From positions 1 through 37,192 of the forward strand of contig NZ_JAMBOD010000015.1 in NCBI RefSeq assembly GCF_023715445.1: a stretch of DNA of 37,192 bases, given 5' to 3'. Shown one piece after another: positions 23,067 to 31,505 of the stretch. The notes under the pieces are model-generated. The model did not search any database. It saw nothing but the letters and a program-made list of their open reading frames with translations, and was not told the origin of the DNA. Made by a program: the position numbers and the translations under genes. Source of the DNA: Fictibacillus nanhaiensis. Lineage in GTDB: Bacteria; Bacillota; Bacilli; Bacillales; Fictibacillaceae. The stretch's first letter is position 1. Each line of letters opens with the position of its first letter.

Positions 23067-23426
23067 ATGATTGTTGGAACGGGCATCGATATTATAGAAC
23101 TGAATAGGATTAAAAAAGCAGTGCTTCATCAAGAGCGTTTTCCGAGCAGGATTTTAACGGCTTTTGAGCAAAAAAGGTTTGATTCATTAAATGGAAACCG
23201 TAAATACGAATACCTTGCCGGCAGATTCGCTGCAAAGGAAGCAATGGCAAAAGCGCTAGGAGTAGGTATTGGAGCAGAACTCTCATGGCATGACATGGAA
23301 ATTAAGGTTGATGGAAAAGGAAAGCCTTTTATTACCTCCCCTTACCCTTATTTATGTCACTTATCTATTTCTCATACGAAAGAATATGCGGTAGCTCAAG
23401 TAATTTTAGAAAGCTCGTCAAGCTAG
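23067..23426 (+). CDS. acpS: Holo-[acyl-carrier-protein] synthase
   Basis: Transfers 4'-phosphopantetheine from CoA to acyl carrier protein for fatty-acid synthesis. It has 119 residues, the usual size. MIVGTGIDIIELNRI carries metal ligand Asp8, and RFAAKEAMAKALG carries Glu58. HDMEIKVDGKGKPFI and LSISHTKEYAVAQVI complete the fold. AAAGGAG precedes the ATG. The neighbours (ydcA, ydcC, alr) match B. subtilis. Confidence 0.95.
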   Translation: MIVGTGIDIIELNRIKKAVLHQERFPSRILTAFEQKRFDSLNGNRKYEYLAGRFAAKEAMAKALGVGIGAELSWHDMEIKVDGKGKPFITSPYPYLCHLSISHTKEYAVAQVILESSSS

Positions 23427-23551
23427 TCTGCATATTGTCCATGGTTGTCTCATATATTGTAATGCGGTAGAAGGGGCAGTCCTTTGCTTGAAGCAGAGTT
23501 AGCACCCCCTTCAATGTCGAAATTACTTTGGGACAAAGGGGATGGCAAAAA

Positions 23552-24565
23552 ATGAAGAAAACACTGTCAATTATTTTGACGGCGTTCATGGCTTTAATGG
23601 TTCTGTCTGCATGCGGCGAGCAAAGCCAGAATGATGTTCTGGATTCTTTGGAAGAAAGAATGGAAACCATGACAGGCTATAAAGCAGAAGCCAAAATGAC
23701 GTTAAACACAGGGGAAAAGCCATTAACGTATGATTTAGAAATCTGGCATAAGAAACCGGATTTTTACCGTGTCAGCTTAAAGAATGCAGAAAAAGACCAA
23801 AGTCAGATGATCCTGCGTAATAAAGACGGGGTCTTCGTATTAACGCCAGCTCTTAACAAAAGCTTCCGTTTCCAAAGTGACTGGCCGGAAAACAACAGTC
23901 AGGTCTATCTATTCCAATCACTTATTTCTGATATTTTAAATGATACTGACCGCGGATTTAAATCAAAAGAGAAAAGCTATGTTTTCCATACAAAAACGAA
24001 CTATCAGAACAAAAACTTATATCAGCAGGAAATTACACTGAATAAAGACTTAGATCCAACCCAAGTCCGTATTATGGATCAAGATCAAAAAGAGCTTGTC
24101 AGACTCGATTTCTCAAAAGTTCAATTTAACGCAAAGTTTGATAAAAACTCTTTCGATATGGAATCCAATATGTCGAGTGCTCAATTCGAAATCCCGACTT
24201 TCTCTGGCTCAGACGAAGAATTTGAAGTGCTTTATCCGACCTACACATCTAACTTGAACCTTGTAAATGAAAGAGAAGTAGCACTCGGAGATAATGAATC
24301 TAAAGTTGTTCTGAACTATGCAGATGCTGAAGAAAATAAATCATTTACACTCATGCAGCAAAAAAATACGGCTGTAGAGACAGCGTCAAGATTAACGATG
24401 GCGAACGGTGAACCGGTTGATCTCGGCTTTACAGTTGGTGCCATGACAGAACAATCTGTAACATGGAACTATAACGGAGTAGATTATTTCCTTGCATCCA
24501 ATAGCCTTAATCAGGAAGAGCTTATGGCAATTGCAAGATCTGTTTATGGAGAGGCAATTAAATAG
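23552..24565 (+). CDS. ydcC: YdcC-like lipoprotein (LolA/LppX-type fold)
   Basis: A 338-residue lipoprotein: MKK, hydrophobic segment LSIILTAFMALMV and lipobox LSAC (Cys17). An N-terminal half rich in beta-strands follows (YKAEAKMTLNTGEKPLTYDLEIW, KPDFYRVSLKN, GVFVLTPALNKSFRFQ), typical of the outer-membrane-lipoprotein carrier fold, and the DUF4367-like C-terminal part is plausible. ATG 23552 is used because AAAGGGG precedes it. A possible promoter, TTGTCC-N17-TGTAAT, lies at 23435-23463. YdcC in B. subtilis is associated with sporulation; the exact role is unknown. Confidence 0.88.
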   Translation: MKKTLSIILTAFMALMVLSACGEQSQNDVLDSLEERMETMTGYKAEAKMTLNTGEKPLTYDLEIWHKKPDFYRVSLKNAEKDQSQMILRNKDGVFVLTPALNKSFRFQSDWPENNSQVYLFQSLISDILNDTDRGFKSKEKSYVFHTKTNYQNKNLYQQEITLNKDLDPTQVRIMDQDQKELVRLDFSKVQFNAKFDKNSFDMESNMSSAQFEIPTFSGSDEEFEVLYPTYTSNLNLVNEREVALGDNESKVVLNYADAEENKSFTLMQQKNTAVETASRLTMANGEPVDLGFTVGAMTEQSVTWNYNGVDYFLASNSLNQEELMAIARSVYGEAIK

Positions 24566-24584
24566 TTTCTTCTATAATAATAGG

Positions 24585-24610
24585 ACGGCTAAGATCTTTT
24601 AGCCGTTTTT
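24585..24610 (+). terminator. Terminator of ydcC
   Basis: ACGGCTAA and TTAGCCGT with a 6-base loop, then TTTT. Confidence 0.9.
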
Positions 24611-24651
24611 CCTTTTGGGTTTTTTTGTACAATGTGCTGATACTAGAAGTG

Positions 24652-24850
24652 GTTGATTTCCGCTCCAGGTTGCTCGCTTTCCGCGAGGGGTAAGGTGAGC
24701 CCCGGCGAAAGATATATGAAGTGCTGCTCCTGCGTCTACAAGAAAATCCTGCCGAAGCAAGCTTCCTCGTCACATGCCTTGCGAGAAGAATACTCAGGTA
24801 GTCGGCACGCTGAGCCCGCAGGAGTCTCGCACCTTCCGCTACTTGTCAAC
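24652..24850 (+). repeat. MITE-like dispersed element, copy 2 (partly eroded)
   Basis: The core begins GTTGATTTCCGCTCCAGG at 24652. It shares the central block of copy 1 (GCTCCTGCGTCT, GCTTCCTCGTC, CATGCCTTGCGAGAAG, GAGTCTCGCACCTT). The right end is reduced: CCGCTACTTGTCAAC lacks the CCAATCA of copies 1 and 3. The outer inverted-repeat arms are not recognisable here. Confidence 0.75.
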
Positions 24851-24886
24851 TTTACGGTACGTGTTCTTTGATTTTATTACACGTTC

Positions 24887-24996
24887 GCTCAAACTTATCG
24901 GGTTTTCGCTCAAAATAGTCGCCGACCGCTCAAATCAGTCTGAGTTTAGCTCAAAATAGTCAACGACCGCTCAAACCTTCCCAACCTACGCTCAAA
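24887..24996 (+). repeat. About 21-bp-period repeat, CGCTCAAA family
   Basis: GCTCAAA recurs at 24887, 24908, 24928, 24949, 24969 and 24990: spacings 21, 20, 21, 20, 21. Fillers alternate between ACTTATC-like and ATAGTC-like sequences. No reading frame persists through it. It lies between the MITE-like copy 2 and the alr promoter. Confidence 0.85.
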
Positions 24997-25029
24997 CTTA
25001 TCTTTCCAAGGGGTAAATCTGTTTTTTAC

Positions 25030-25058
25030 TTACATAATTCCGATGAAACGTTTAAAAT
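25030..25058 (+). promoter_or_regulatory. SigA-type promoter of alr
   Basis: TTACAT at 25030-25035, 17 bases, TAAAAT at 25053-25058, 39 bases before the alr GTG. Confidence 0.55.
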
Positions 25059-25097
25059 AAGAGGCAATCATTCAGTTCTTTTGCAGGAGGCATAATT

Positions 25098-26270
25098 GTG
25101 GACAGACATCATTTTTACAGAGATACATGGGCTGAAATAAACTTAGATAAGATAAGCAGAAATGTAAAATCATTTAAAAAACACCTTCCTGATCAAAAAA
25201 TTATGGCTGTAGTTAAAGCAAACGGCTATGGGCATGGTGCTTATCAAACGGCAGTAGAGGCGCTGGCATCGGGAGCAGAGCTGCTGGCAGTCGCCATACT
25301 GGATGAAGCATTGGCATTAAGAAAACAAGGAATTTCAGAACCAATTTTAGTTATGAACCGTATTCGTCCTGAATATGTTAGTCTTGCGGCGGAAAATGAG
25401 ATTAGCGTAACTGTTTTTCAAAAGGAATGGCTTGATGAAGCATCTGACTTCCTGAAAGAAACCGAGAAATCTTTAAAGATCCACATTAAGCTTGATACAG
25501 GCATGGGTCGTGTCGGGATAACTGAAGCAACCGAGCTTTATGATATTTCTCTTCTGATCAACAACTCTTCTAAATGTGAAATAGAAGGGGTTTTTACTCA
25601 TTTTGCTACAGCAGATGAATGGGAATCGCCGCTTTTTGAAGAACAGAGAAAAAGATTTATCAAACAAATAGACTTACTGGAGAAATGGGGGATCACTCCT
25701 AAATATTTTCACAGTGCCAATAGTGCGGCAGCATTACGAAAAGTAGAAGGGCCATTTAATCTCGTTAGGCTTGGAATCAGCATGTATGGTTTGTCACCAT
25801 CAGCAGAGATGAAAGAAAAACTGCCTTTCCCCTTAGAAGAAGCTTTCAGTCTGCATTCTCAGCTGGTTCATATTAAAAAACTCTCACCTGGAGATACTGT
25901 AAGTTACGGAGCAACTTATGCAGCAAAAGAGGAAGAATGGGTAGGCACCCTTCCGATTGGATATGCAGATGGTTGGCAAAGAAGATTATCGCCTGGTGCG
26001 GAAGTATTGATACGGGGTGAGCGTGTGCCGATCATCGGCCGGATCTGCATGGACCAGTGCATGGTAAGACTTCCTTATAAAATGGAAGTTGGTGAAAAAG
26101 CTACCTTAATAGGTACGCAGAATGACCAAACCATTGAAATGGATGAGATCGCTTCATTAGCAAATACGATAAATTATGAAATTCCGTGTTTAATTTCTTC
26201 ACGAGTGCCGAGGGTTTTTGTGAAAAAGGGTCGAATTTCAGAAAATATGAATGTAATTCTAAATTTTTAG
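25098..26270 (+). CDS. alr: Alanine racemase
   Basis: PLP enzyme converting L-Ala to D-Ala for the cell wall, 390 residues, the normal length. PLP-binding Lys40 lies in VVKANGYGHGAY; the second catalytic base Tyr270 lies in SYGATY. FTHFATAD, SANSAA, VRLGISMYGL and GRICMDQCMV are family marks. It starts at GTG 25098 with GGAGG about nine bases upstream. Context ydcC-alr-ndoAI-ndoA matches B. subtilis, where this copy is the main vegetative one. The end of the gene is not followed by a clear terminator, but the next gene has its own promoter. Confidence 0.95.
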   Translation: MDRHHFYRDTWAEINLDKISRNVKSFKKHLPDQKIMAVVKANGYGHGAYQTAVEALASGAELLAVAILDEALALRKQGISEPILVMNRIRPEYVSLAAENEISVTVFQKEWLDEASDFLKETEKSLKIHIKLDTGMGRVGITEATELYDISLLINNSSKCEIEGVFTHFATADEWESPLFEEQRKRFIKQIDLLEKWGITPKYFHSANSAAALRKVEGPFNLVRLGISMYGLSPSAEMKEKLPFPLEEAFSLHSQLVHIKKLSPGDTVSYGATYAAKEEEWVGTLPIGYADGWQRRLSPGAEVLIRGERVPIIGRICMDQCMVRLPYKMEVGEKATLIGTQNDQTIEMDEIASLANTINYEIPCLISSRVPRVFVKKGRISENMNVILNF

Positions 26271-26325
26271 CAGAATATTAGAAGGACTATTAAAAAAATT
26301 GTAGAATAAATACTTTGAAATCGCT

Positions 26326-26354
26326 TTGCAAATGGAATATTGAAGTGATAAGAT
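26326..26354 (+). promoter_or_regulatory. SigA-type promoter of ndoAI-ndoA
   Basis: TTGCAA at 26326-26331, 17 bases, TAAGAT at 26349-26354, 57 bases before the antitoxin start. Confidence 0.6.
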
Positions 26355-26410
26355 TATATGTGGTTAAAAGGAACTCGATCGTAGTATAGCTTTGCGCGGA
26401 GGTGTATGTT

Positions 26411-26692
26411 GTGTCCGAATTGAACACAAAAAGAATAGTGATTAGTCTTCCTCAAAAATTACTAAGCGAGGTGGATCGTGTCATTAAAAAAGAGAATTTG
26501 GACCGCAGCGAATTTATCCATCAAGCAACTGAAATGTTTCTTCGTGAGCGGAAGAACAAGCGTCAGTTTCGTGATGAGATGAAACAAGGTTACATGGAAA
26601 TGGCTAAGATCAATCTAACGATTGCCTCAGAAGCATTTATGTTAGAGGAGGAAGCCGATCATACCTTGGACCGCTTAGTTAGCGGGGTGTAG
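26411..26692 (+). CDS. ndoAI: Antitoxin EndoAI (ribbon-helix-helix)
   Basis: A 93-residue antitoxin that binds and inhibits EndoA. The N-terminal RHH DNA-binding part (TKRIVISLPQKLLSEVDRVIKKENLDRSEFIHQAT) is at about 5-45, and the C-terminal toxin-binding segment (GYMEMAKINLTIASEAFMLEEEAD) is at about 60-85. I use GTG 26411, which follows GGAGG by eight bases and aligns with the B. subtilis start; GTG 26402 overlaps that ribosome site. The ndoA start is three bases after the stop codon. Confidence 0.93.
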   Translation: MSELNTKRIVISLPQKLLSEVDRVIKKENLDRSEFIHQATEMFLRERKNKRQFRDEMKQGYMEMAKINLTIASEAFMLEEEADHTLDRLVSGV

Positions 26693-26695
26693 TCC

Positions 26696-27046
26696 TTGAT
26701 AGTCAAACGCGGAGACGTTTACTTTGCAGATCTTTCACCGGTAGTTGGTTCAGAACAAGGCGGAATACGTCCTGTACTGATTATCCAGAATGATATCGGA
26801 AACCGTTTTAGCCCTACTGTAATAGTTGCTGCAATCACAGCCCAAATACAAAAAGCAAAACTTCCAACACATGTTGAAATAGATTCTAAAAAATACGGCT
26901 TTGAACGGGATTCAGTTATTTTGCTTGAACAGATCAGAACGATTGACAAGCAAAGGTTAACAGATAAAATTACGCAACTGGATGAAGACATGATGCGCAG
27001 GGTAGACGACGCATTACAGATCAGCACTGGTCTGGTAGATTTTTAG
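26696..27046 (+). CDS. ndoA: mRNA interferase EndoA (MazF family toxin)
   Basis: Ribosome-independent endoribonuclease (cuts UACAU in B. subtilis), 116 residues. It is near-identical by eye to B. subtilis Endo[67 protein letters not shown]. It starts at TTG 26696, preceded by GGGGTG, three bases after the antitoxin stop, so the pair is coupled. A terminator follows. Confidence 0.97.
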   Translation: MIVKRGDVYFADLSPVVGSEQGGIRPVLIIQNDIGNRFSPTVIVAAITAQIQKAKLPTHVEIDSKKYGFERDSVILLEQIRTIDKQRLTDKITQLDEDMMRRVDDALQISTGLVDF

Positions 27047-27066
27047 CAATTTCATAACACATTGAG

Positions 27067-27096
27067 AAACTGTCTGACAGAGGTCTGGCGGTTTTT
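27067..27096 (+). terminator. Terminator of ndoAI-ndoA
   Basis: AAACTGTC and GGCGGTTT (two wobble pairs) around a 12-base loop, followed by a T-run. Confidence 0.7.
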
Positions 27097-27139
27097 TATT
27101 TTATATAAAAAGATTTAATTAAAATGTAAAAAAATACAT

Positions 27140-27164
27140 GTTTAAAGTAAGGGTTTTTGGGATA
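27140..27164 (+). promoter_or_regulatory. Possible SigB-type promoter before rsbRA
   Basis: GTTTAA at 27140-27145, 13 bases, GGGATA at 27159-27164. The -35 is perfect and the -10 is a partial match to GGGTAT. It overlaps a short palindrome, GGATATATATCC (27160-27171). In B. subtilis this end of the operon uses SigA, so the assignment is tentative. Confidence 0.35.
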
Positions 27165-27253
27165 TATATCCTAAGTTAGAGTTAACATTGCAGAAAATAA
27201 TCAGAAATGAAATAATAGAGTCGAAACTATATGTAGTGGGGGTGCAGGAAAAA

Positions 27254-28078
27254 TTGGACAACTTGATTGTACAAATGATCAACGAAAATCAAGAAACCCT
27301 TAAAAATCATTGGCTGAAGGAAGTCAACCTTTTTAAAGAAAAAGAGCTTGCTGGCTATACAACTACACTAAAACTTAGTGAAGAAACAGACCAGCAGTTT
27401 TTTGAACTTTTAATTAAGCATATTAACTATCACGATATATCCAAAGATGGAACACTCGATCAATTTTTTGACCAGGTGCTTCATACAGGATTACCGCTTA
27501 AATATTTAACGCAAGGGCTACAGGTTGCCCGCCGCGTAATTTTAAACCTTTTAGTCGAAACAGAAAGCGACAAGGAAAAGTTAGCTGCCGTTTACCGTGA
27601 AATCGATAGCTGGCTGGATCCAATCTTAAACAGAGTAATAGAAAATTCTTCTCAAATTTGGGAGAGAACTGTTTCTATACAAAAGACAGCACTATTGGAA
27701 CTATCTGCCCCGCTTATTCCAGTATTCAAAAATATTAGCGTAATGCCTCTGATTGGCTCAATTGATACAGAGCGTGCGAAACTAATTATGGAGAATCTGC
27801 TTAATGGAGTTATTAAATACCGGTCAGAAGTTGTTTTGATTGATATTACAGGCGTACCCGTAGTAGATACAATGGTGGCGCACCATATTATTCAGGCTGC
27901 AGATGCCGTTCGTTTATTGGGATCTACTTGTATCCTTGTAGGTATTCGACCTGAAATTGCTCAAACAATTGTAAGTCTGGGCATTGATTTAAGTTTATTC
28001 CCTACAAAAAGTACGCTTCAAAAAGGTATGGAAAATGCTTTGGAAATCACTAATCAGCAGTTAATAAGCAATGAATAG
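27254..28078 (+). CDS. rsbRA: Stressosome co-antagonist RsbRA
   Basis: Large stressosome subunit. The N-terminal non-heme globin-like sensor (about 1-135) is divergent; the C-terminal STAS domain is strongly conserved (LSAPLIPVFKNISVMPLIGSIDTERAK, VVLIDITGVPVVDTMVAHHI, GIRPEIAQTIVSLGIDL). Thr residues in DITGV and TERAK are the sites RsbT phosphorylates. The start is uncertain: TTG 27254 (AGGA upstream) gives 274 residues and aligns with B. subtilis from INENQ; a TTG at 27188 would add 22 residues but has no ribosome site. Confidence 0.93.
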   Translation: MDNLIVQMINENQETLKNHWLKEVNLFKEKELAGYTTTLKLSEETDQQFFELLIKHINYHDISKDGTLDQFFDQVLHTGLPLKYLTQGLQVARRVILNLLVETESDKEKLAAVYREIDSWLDPILNRVIENSSQIWERTVSIQKTALLELSAPLIPVFKNISVMPLIGSIDTERAKLIMENLLNGVIKYRSEVVLIDITGVPVVDTMVAHHIIQAADAVRLLGSTCILVGIRPEIAQTIVSLGIDLSLFPTKSTLQKGMENALEITNQQLISNE

Positions 28079-28094
28079 GGAGTGAGTGGAAAAA

Positions 28095-28451
28095 ATGAGA
28101 ATTCCTATTTTAAAATTGCATGAATATTTATTGATCACGATTCAAGTTGAAATGGATGATCAAACAGCCCTGCAGTTTCAAGAGGACCTGTTGAATAAAA
28201 TTCATGATACCGGCGCAAAGGGAGTTGTAATTGATTTAACTTCCGTCGACATGATCGACTCTTTTATAGCAAAAGTTCTTGGAGATGTAGTGAGAATGTC
28301 AAAGTTAATGGGAGCGCAAGTTGTATTAACAGGAATACAGCCAGCTGTTGCTATTACTCTTATTGACCTTGGAATTTCAATGAGGGAAGTTTCGACAGCA
28401 CTTGACTTAGAGCAAGGGCTTGATAAATTGCGTCTGGAACTGGAGGGATGA
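28095..28451 (+). CDS. rsbS: Stressosome antagonist RsbS
   Basis: Single STAS-domain protein of 118 residues forming the stressosome core with RsbR and sequestering RsbT. RsbT phosphorylates the Ser in [13 protein letters not shown] (Ser56 here, Ser59 in B. subtilis), releasing RsbT under stress. ATG 28095 is preferred to GTG 28086 because the GAGTGAGTGG ribosome site precedes it and MRIPILKL aligns with the B. subtilis start. The stop overlaps an ATG (ATGA) used or bypassed by rsbT. Confidence 0.95.
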   Translation: MRIPILKLHEYLLITIQVEMDDQTALQFQEDLLNKIHDTGAKGVVIDLTSVDMIDSFIAKVLGDVVRMSKLMGAQVVLTGIQPAVAITLIDLGISMREVSTALDLEQGLDKLRLELEG

Positions 28452-28453
28452 CC

Positions 28454-28855
28454 ATGGACATCCAATCCTGTGTGGAAGTACGCAACGAGTGGGACATCGT
28501 AAGTGCCCGGCAACTTGGACGAAACATGGCTAAAGAGCTTGGTTTCGGAAATGTTGATCAAGCAAGAATAACAACTGCAATTTCTGAACTTGCCCGGAAT
28601 ATTTATTTATACGCCGGACGAGGCAAGATATGTATAGAGCCTATTGATCAATTAGGCAGAAAGGGTCTACGAATCGTAGCCCTTGATAATGGGCCAGGAA
28701 TCCGCGAAATCCGCAAAGTAATGGAAGACGGCTATACAACTTCCGGCGGCTTAGGAGCAGGATTACCAGGCGTGAAGCGATTAATGGATGAATTTTCGAT
28801 AGAATCCACAGTTGATGTGGGAACGGAGATTTCTGCTACTAAATGGCTTCGTTAG
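28454..28855 (+). CDS. rsbT: Serine/threonine kinase RsbT
   Basis: GHKL-fold switch kinase of 133 residues. It phosphorylates RsbR and RsbS and, once released, activates the RsbU phosphatase. The N-box is ISELARNIYLYAG, with G1/G2 motifs DNGPGI and TSGGLGAGLPGVKRLMDEF. ATG 28454 is used because GGAGGG lies six bases before it and the length equals B. subtilis RsbT; the ATG at 28448 directly abuts that ribosome site. Confidence 0.95.
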   Translation: MDIQSCVEVRNEWDIVSARQLGRNMAKELGFGNVDQARITTAISELARNIYLYAGRGKICIEPIDQLGRKGLRIVALDNGPGIREIRKVMEDGYTTSGGLGAGLPGVKRLMDEFSIESTVDVGTEISATKWLR

Positions 28856-28866
28856 GAGGAGAGCTC

Positions 28867-29874
28867 TTGACTGCAAAAGACGCACTAACTGAACGTTACC
28901 AAGATCTATTATCGGTCTATCTAAAAGCAAAAACTGAGACGACACTCTATAAAGGCCAGCAATTCAGCAGAAAATTGCTCGAACAGCAAATATCACCAGA
29001 AGATCTTGTTAGTCTGCATATCCAAGTAATGGACGAACTGTTCCCTAATATGTCAGAAGAAATGAGGGATTCATTCGACTTTCTGCTGGAGGCCATGATC
29101 GGCTATGGGTTTGCTTACCGCGAACACCAAAGTTTGCGGGATAAGCAGCAGCAGCTGGAATCAGAAATCGAAGTAGCTGCAAGTATGCAGCAAACTTTGC
29201 TTTTAAGTGATGTGCCCGAATTTGATGAACTTGATATTGGAGTTGTCAGTGTTCCGGCTAAGAAGATGAACGGTGATTATTATAATTTTGTGAAAAGTGG
29301 AAGCAGCCTTAGTGTTGCCGTGGCTGATATTATCGGCAAAGGTATTCCTGCTGCATTATGTATGTCCATGATTAAATACGCGATGGACAGTCTTCCGGAA
29401 GAACAGATGAAGCCTCATCTACTTTTAGAAAACTTAAACCGTGTCGTTGAACAAAATGTTAACAGCAATATGTTCATTACAATGTTTCATGGTGTTTATG
29501 AGCCTGAAAGTCATAAATTCTTCTATGCAGGTGCAGGCCATGAGCCTGGGTTTATCTATCATGCAAAAGAAGATCAATTCCACGATCTAATTGCTAAAGG
29601 GCTTGTATTAGGTGTATCACGAACAACAACCTATCATCCTTATGAAAGAGTGGTTGAAGTTGGTGATATGGTGATACTCCTCTCTGATGGTGTTACCGAG
29701 TGCCGTACTAGCAAAGGTTTTATTGAAAGAGAAGAAATCGTTTCTCTCATCCGCAAGTATATGGATCTGCCAGCCCAAAATGTCGTTGAAAATGTTTTTC
29801 AGGAATTGGATCGTCTACAAGGATTTGAGCTTAGAGATGATTTTACCTTAATAATTTTAAAACGAATGGTTTAG
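28867..29874 (+). CDS. rsbU: PP2C-type phosphatase RsbU
   Basis: Dephosphorylates RsbV when bound by RsbT, freeing SigB. It has 335 residues, the same as B. subtilis. The N-terminal RsbT-binding helical domain spans about 1-85, and the PPM domain about 120-335 (SVPAKKMNGDYYNF, VADIIGKGIPAAL, GAGHEPGF, LLSDGVTECR, RDDFTLIILKR). It starts at TTG 28867 with GGAGGAGAG upstream; a possible ATG at 28843 would overlap rsbT. The SigB promoter for the next genes overlaps its stop codon. Confidence 0.94.
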   Translation: MTAKDALTERYQDLLSVYLKAKTETTLYKGQQFSRKLLEQQISPEDLVSLHIQVMDELFPNMSEEMRDSFDFLLEAMIGYGFAYREHQSLRDKQQQLESEIEVAASMQQTLLLSDVPEFDELDIGVVSVPAKKMNGDYYNFVKSGSSLSVAVADIIGKGIPAALCMSMIKYAMDSLPEEQMKPHLLLENLNRVVEQNVNSNMFITMFHGVYEPESHKFFYAGAGHEPGFIYHAKEDQFHDLIAKGLVLGVSRTTTYHPYERVVEVGDMVILLSDGVTECRTSKGFIEREEIVSLIRKYMDLPAQNVVENVFQELDRLQGFELRDDFTLIILKRMV

Positions 29875-29894
29875 CATACTTTGGTTTAGGGTAA
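29869..29894 (+). promoter_or_regulatory. SigB autoregulatory promoter
   Basis: GTTTAG at 29869-29874, 14 bases, GGGTAA at 29889-29894. One base off in each box from GTTTAA-N12-14-GGGTAT. It overlaps the end of rsbU and lies 43 bases before rsbV, exactly where B. subtilis has its internal SigB promoter. Confidence 0.75.
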
Positions 29895-29936
29895 AGGTAT
29901 TTTATCGGTTTTAATCAAAGCGTGGGGGGAAAAAAC

Positions 29937-30269
29937 ATGAATTTACAAATCAATCAACACCAAATAAATGAAATACATGAGTTACAGCTTACTGGGGAAG
30001 TCGATGCATATACGGCTCCGAAATTAAAAGAAGTCATGCTTCCATTGACAGAAAAGGAAGGCGGTACAGTTGTTGTAGACCTTTCTGGAATTGATTATAT
30101 GGACAGCACAGGACTAGGAGTTTTTGTAGGAGCGTTAAAATCTTCAAAAGCTAACAACAGTTCATTAAAACTTCGGGGTATGACAGATCGTGTTAAACGT
30201 ATCTTTGAGATTACTGGATTAACTGAAGTTATGGACATTGAAAGCGGAGTAAAGGGGGAGGCGCTATGA
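29937..30269 (+). CDS. rsbV: Anti-anti-sigma factor RsbV
   Basis: STAS-domain protein of 110 residues that binds RsbW when unphosphorylated and releases SigB. The RsbW-phosphorylated Ser is in YMDSTGLGVFVG (Ser57, equivalent to B. subtilis Ser56). ATG 29937 follows a long GGGGGG ribosome site. Its stop overlaps the rsbW start (ATGA). Confidence 0.95.
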   Translation: MNLQINQHQINEIHELQLTGEVDAYTAPKLKEVMLPLTEKEGGTVVVDLSGIDYMDSTGLGVFVGALKSSKANNSSLKLRGMTDRVKRIFEITGLTEVMDIESGVKGEAL

Positions 30270-30748
30270 GAACAGCGTCCGACTATATTGAAATGAATGT
30301 CCCCGCAAAACCGGATTATGTGGGCGTGGTCAGATTAACGATATCAGGCCTTGCTAACAGAATGGGTTTTGCGTTTGATGAAATTGAAGATATTAAGATT
30401 GCTGTATCTGAAGCAGTTACGAATGTTGTAAATCACGCATATACGGATGGAGAGAAAGGCCAAGTTCGTATTGGCTGTAATATATTTGATGATCGTATTG
30501 AAATTACGGTTGTCGATCAAGGTATGAGCTTTGATGTCGAATCTATCTCAAAAAATCTTGGCCCTGTAGATGGAAAATCTGTTGATCAGTTAAATGAGGG
30601 AGGTTTAGGCCTCTTTTTAATAGATACACTTATGGACAAGGTAGAAATAAGCAGTGAAGCGGGTGTCGTTGTAATGATGACAAAGTATCTTCACAGAGAT
30701 GAGGTGGAGGAACATGTCGACAGAATCTCACCAGCGCCTTCACAGTAA
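30266..30748 (+). CDS. rsbW: Anti-sigma factor and kinase RsbW
   Basis: GHKL serine kinase of 160 residues that binds SigB and phosphorylates RsbV. The N-box is AVSEAVTNVVNHAY, with G1 DQGMSFD and G2 GGLGLFLIDTLMD. GGGGGAGG precedes the ATG. The 3' end overlaps the sigB start by 35 bases, ensuring coordinated production of sigma and anti-sigma. Confidence 0.95.
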   Translation: MRTASDYIEMNVPAKPDYVGVVRLTISGLANRMGFAFDEIEDIKIAVSEAVTNVVNHAYTDGEKGQVRIGCNIFDDRIEITVVDQGMSFDVESISKNLGPVDGKSVDQLNEGGLGLFLIDTLMDKVEISSEAGVVVMMTKYLHRDEVEEHVDRISPAPSQ

Positions 30749-31505
30749 AGAACAGGTCTACGCTTGGATCGATGAACTGCAGCAAGATCCACAGAATGAA
30801 GAAATTCAGACGAATCTTGTTTTACAGTATCAAGATCTTGTCCATTCCCTTGCCCGGAAGTTTTCAAAAGGCAAAAGCATTCATGATGACTTAGTACAAG
30901 TTGGAATGATTGGATTGCTAGCTGCTTTTAGAAGATATGACAAAACGTTTGGCAGATCATTTGAATCATTTGCCGTTCCGACAATAGTCGGGGAAATTAA
31001 ACGTTTTATCCGTGATAAGACATGGAGTGTACACGTTCCTCGTCGAATCAAAGAATTAGGACCAAGAATTAAGAAAGCTGTGGAAGAATTAACTACCTGC
31101 TTGCAGCGATCACCTAAAATTGCAGAAATTGCGGATTATCTGGAAGTTTCAGAAGAAGAAGTGCTAGAGACGATGGAAATGGGTAAGAGTTATCAAGCCC
31201 TTTCTGTAGACAGCTCTATTGAGGCTGACCAAGAGGGAAGTACAGTTACACTTCTTGATCTTGTAGGATCACCTGATGATGGTTACGATCAGATTGACAA
31301 AAGACTTCTTTTACAGAAAGCTTTTGCCGTTCTTTCGGAGCGTGAACGTGAAATACTTCAGTGCACCTATTTTGAAAACTTAAGCCAGAAGGAAACAGGG
31401 GAAAGATTAGATATTTCTCAGATGCATGTCTCCAGACTGCAAAGAAGAGCCTTAGAAAAGCTGAAAGAAGCTTTAAGAGTGAGTCCTTCGGAGGCGCTTA
31501 GATGA
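30714..31505 (+). CDS. sigB: General stress sigma factor SigB
   Basis: Group 3 sigma-70 of 263 residues. Region 2 is at about 40-110 (YQDLVHSLARKFSKGKSIHDDLVQVG, FGRSFESFAVPTIVGEIKRFIRD), region 3 at about 115-175, and region 4 at about 205-255 with HTH LSQKETGERLDISQMHVSRLQRRA. It directs the general stress regulon. ATG 30714 follows GAGGTGGAGG and lies within the end of rsbW. The stop overlaps the rsbX start (ATGA). Confidence 0.96.
   Translation: MSTESHQRLHSKEQVYAWIDELQQDPQNEEIQTNLVLQYQDLVHSLARKFSKGKSIHDDLVQVGMIGLLAAFRRYDKTFGRSFESFAVPTIVGEIKRFIRDKTWSVHVPRRIKELGPRIKKAVEELTTCLQRSPKIAEIADYLEVSEEEVLETMEMGKSYQALSVDSSIEADQEGSTVTLLDLVGSPDDGYDQIDKRLLLQKAFAVLSEREREILQCTYFENLSQKETGERLDISQMHVSRLQRRALEKLKEALRVSPSEALR

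Noticed and set aside
24887-24996. CGCTCAAA repeats as a CRISPR array
   Set aside because: The core is only 7-8 bp and the filler about 13 bp; far too short for repeat-spacer units.
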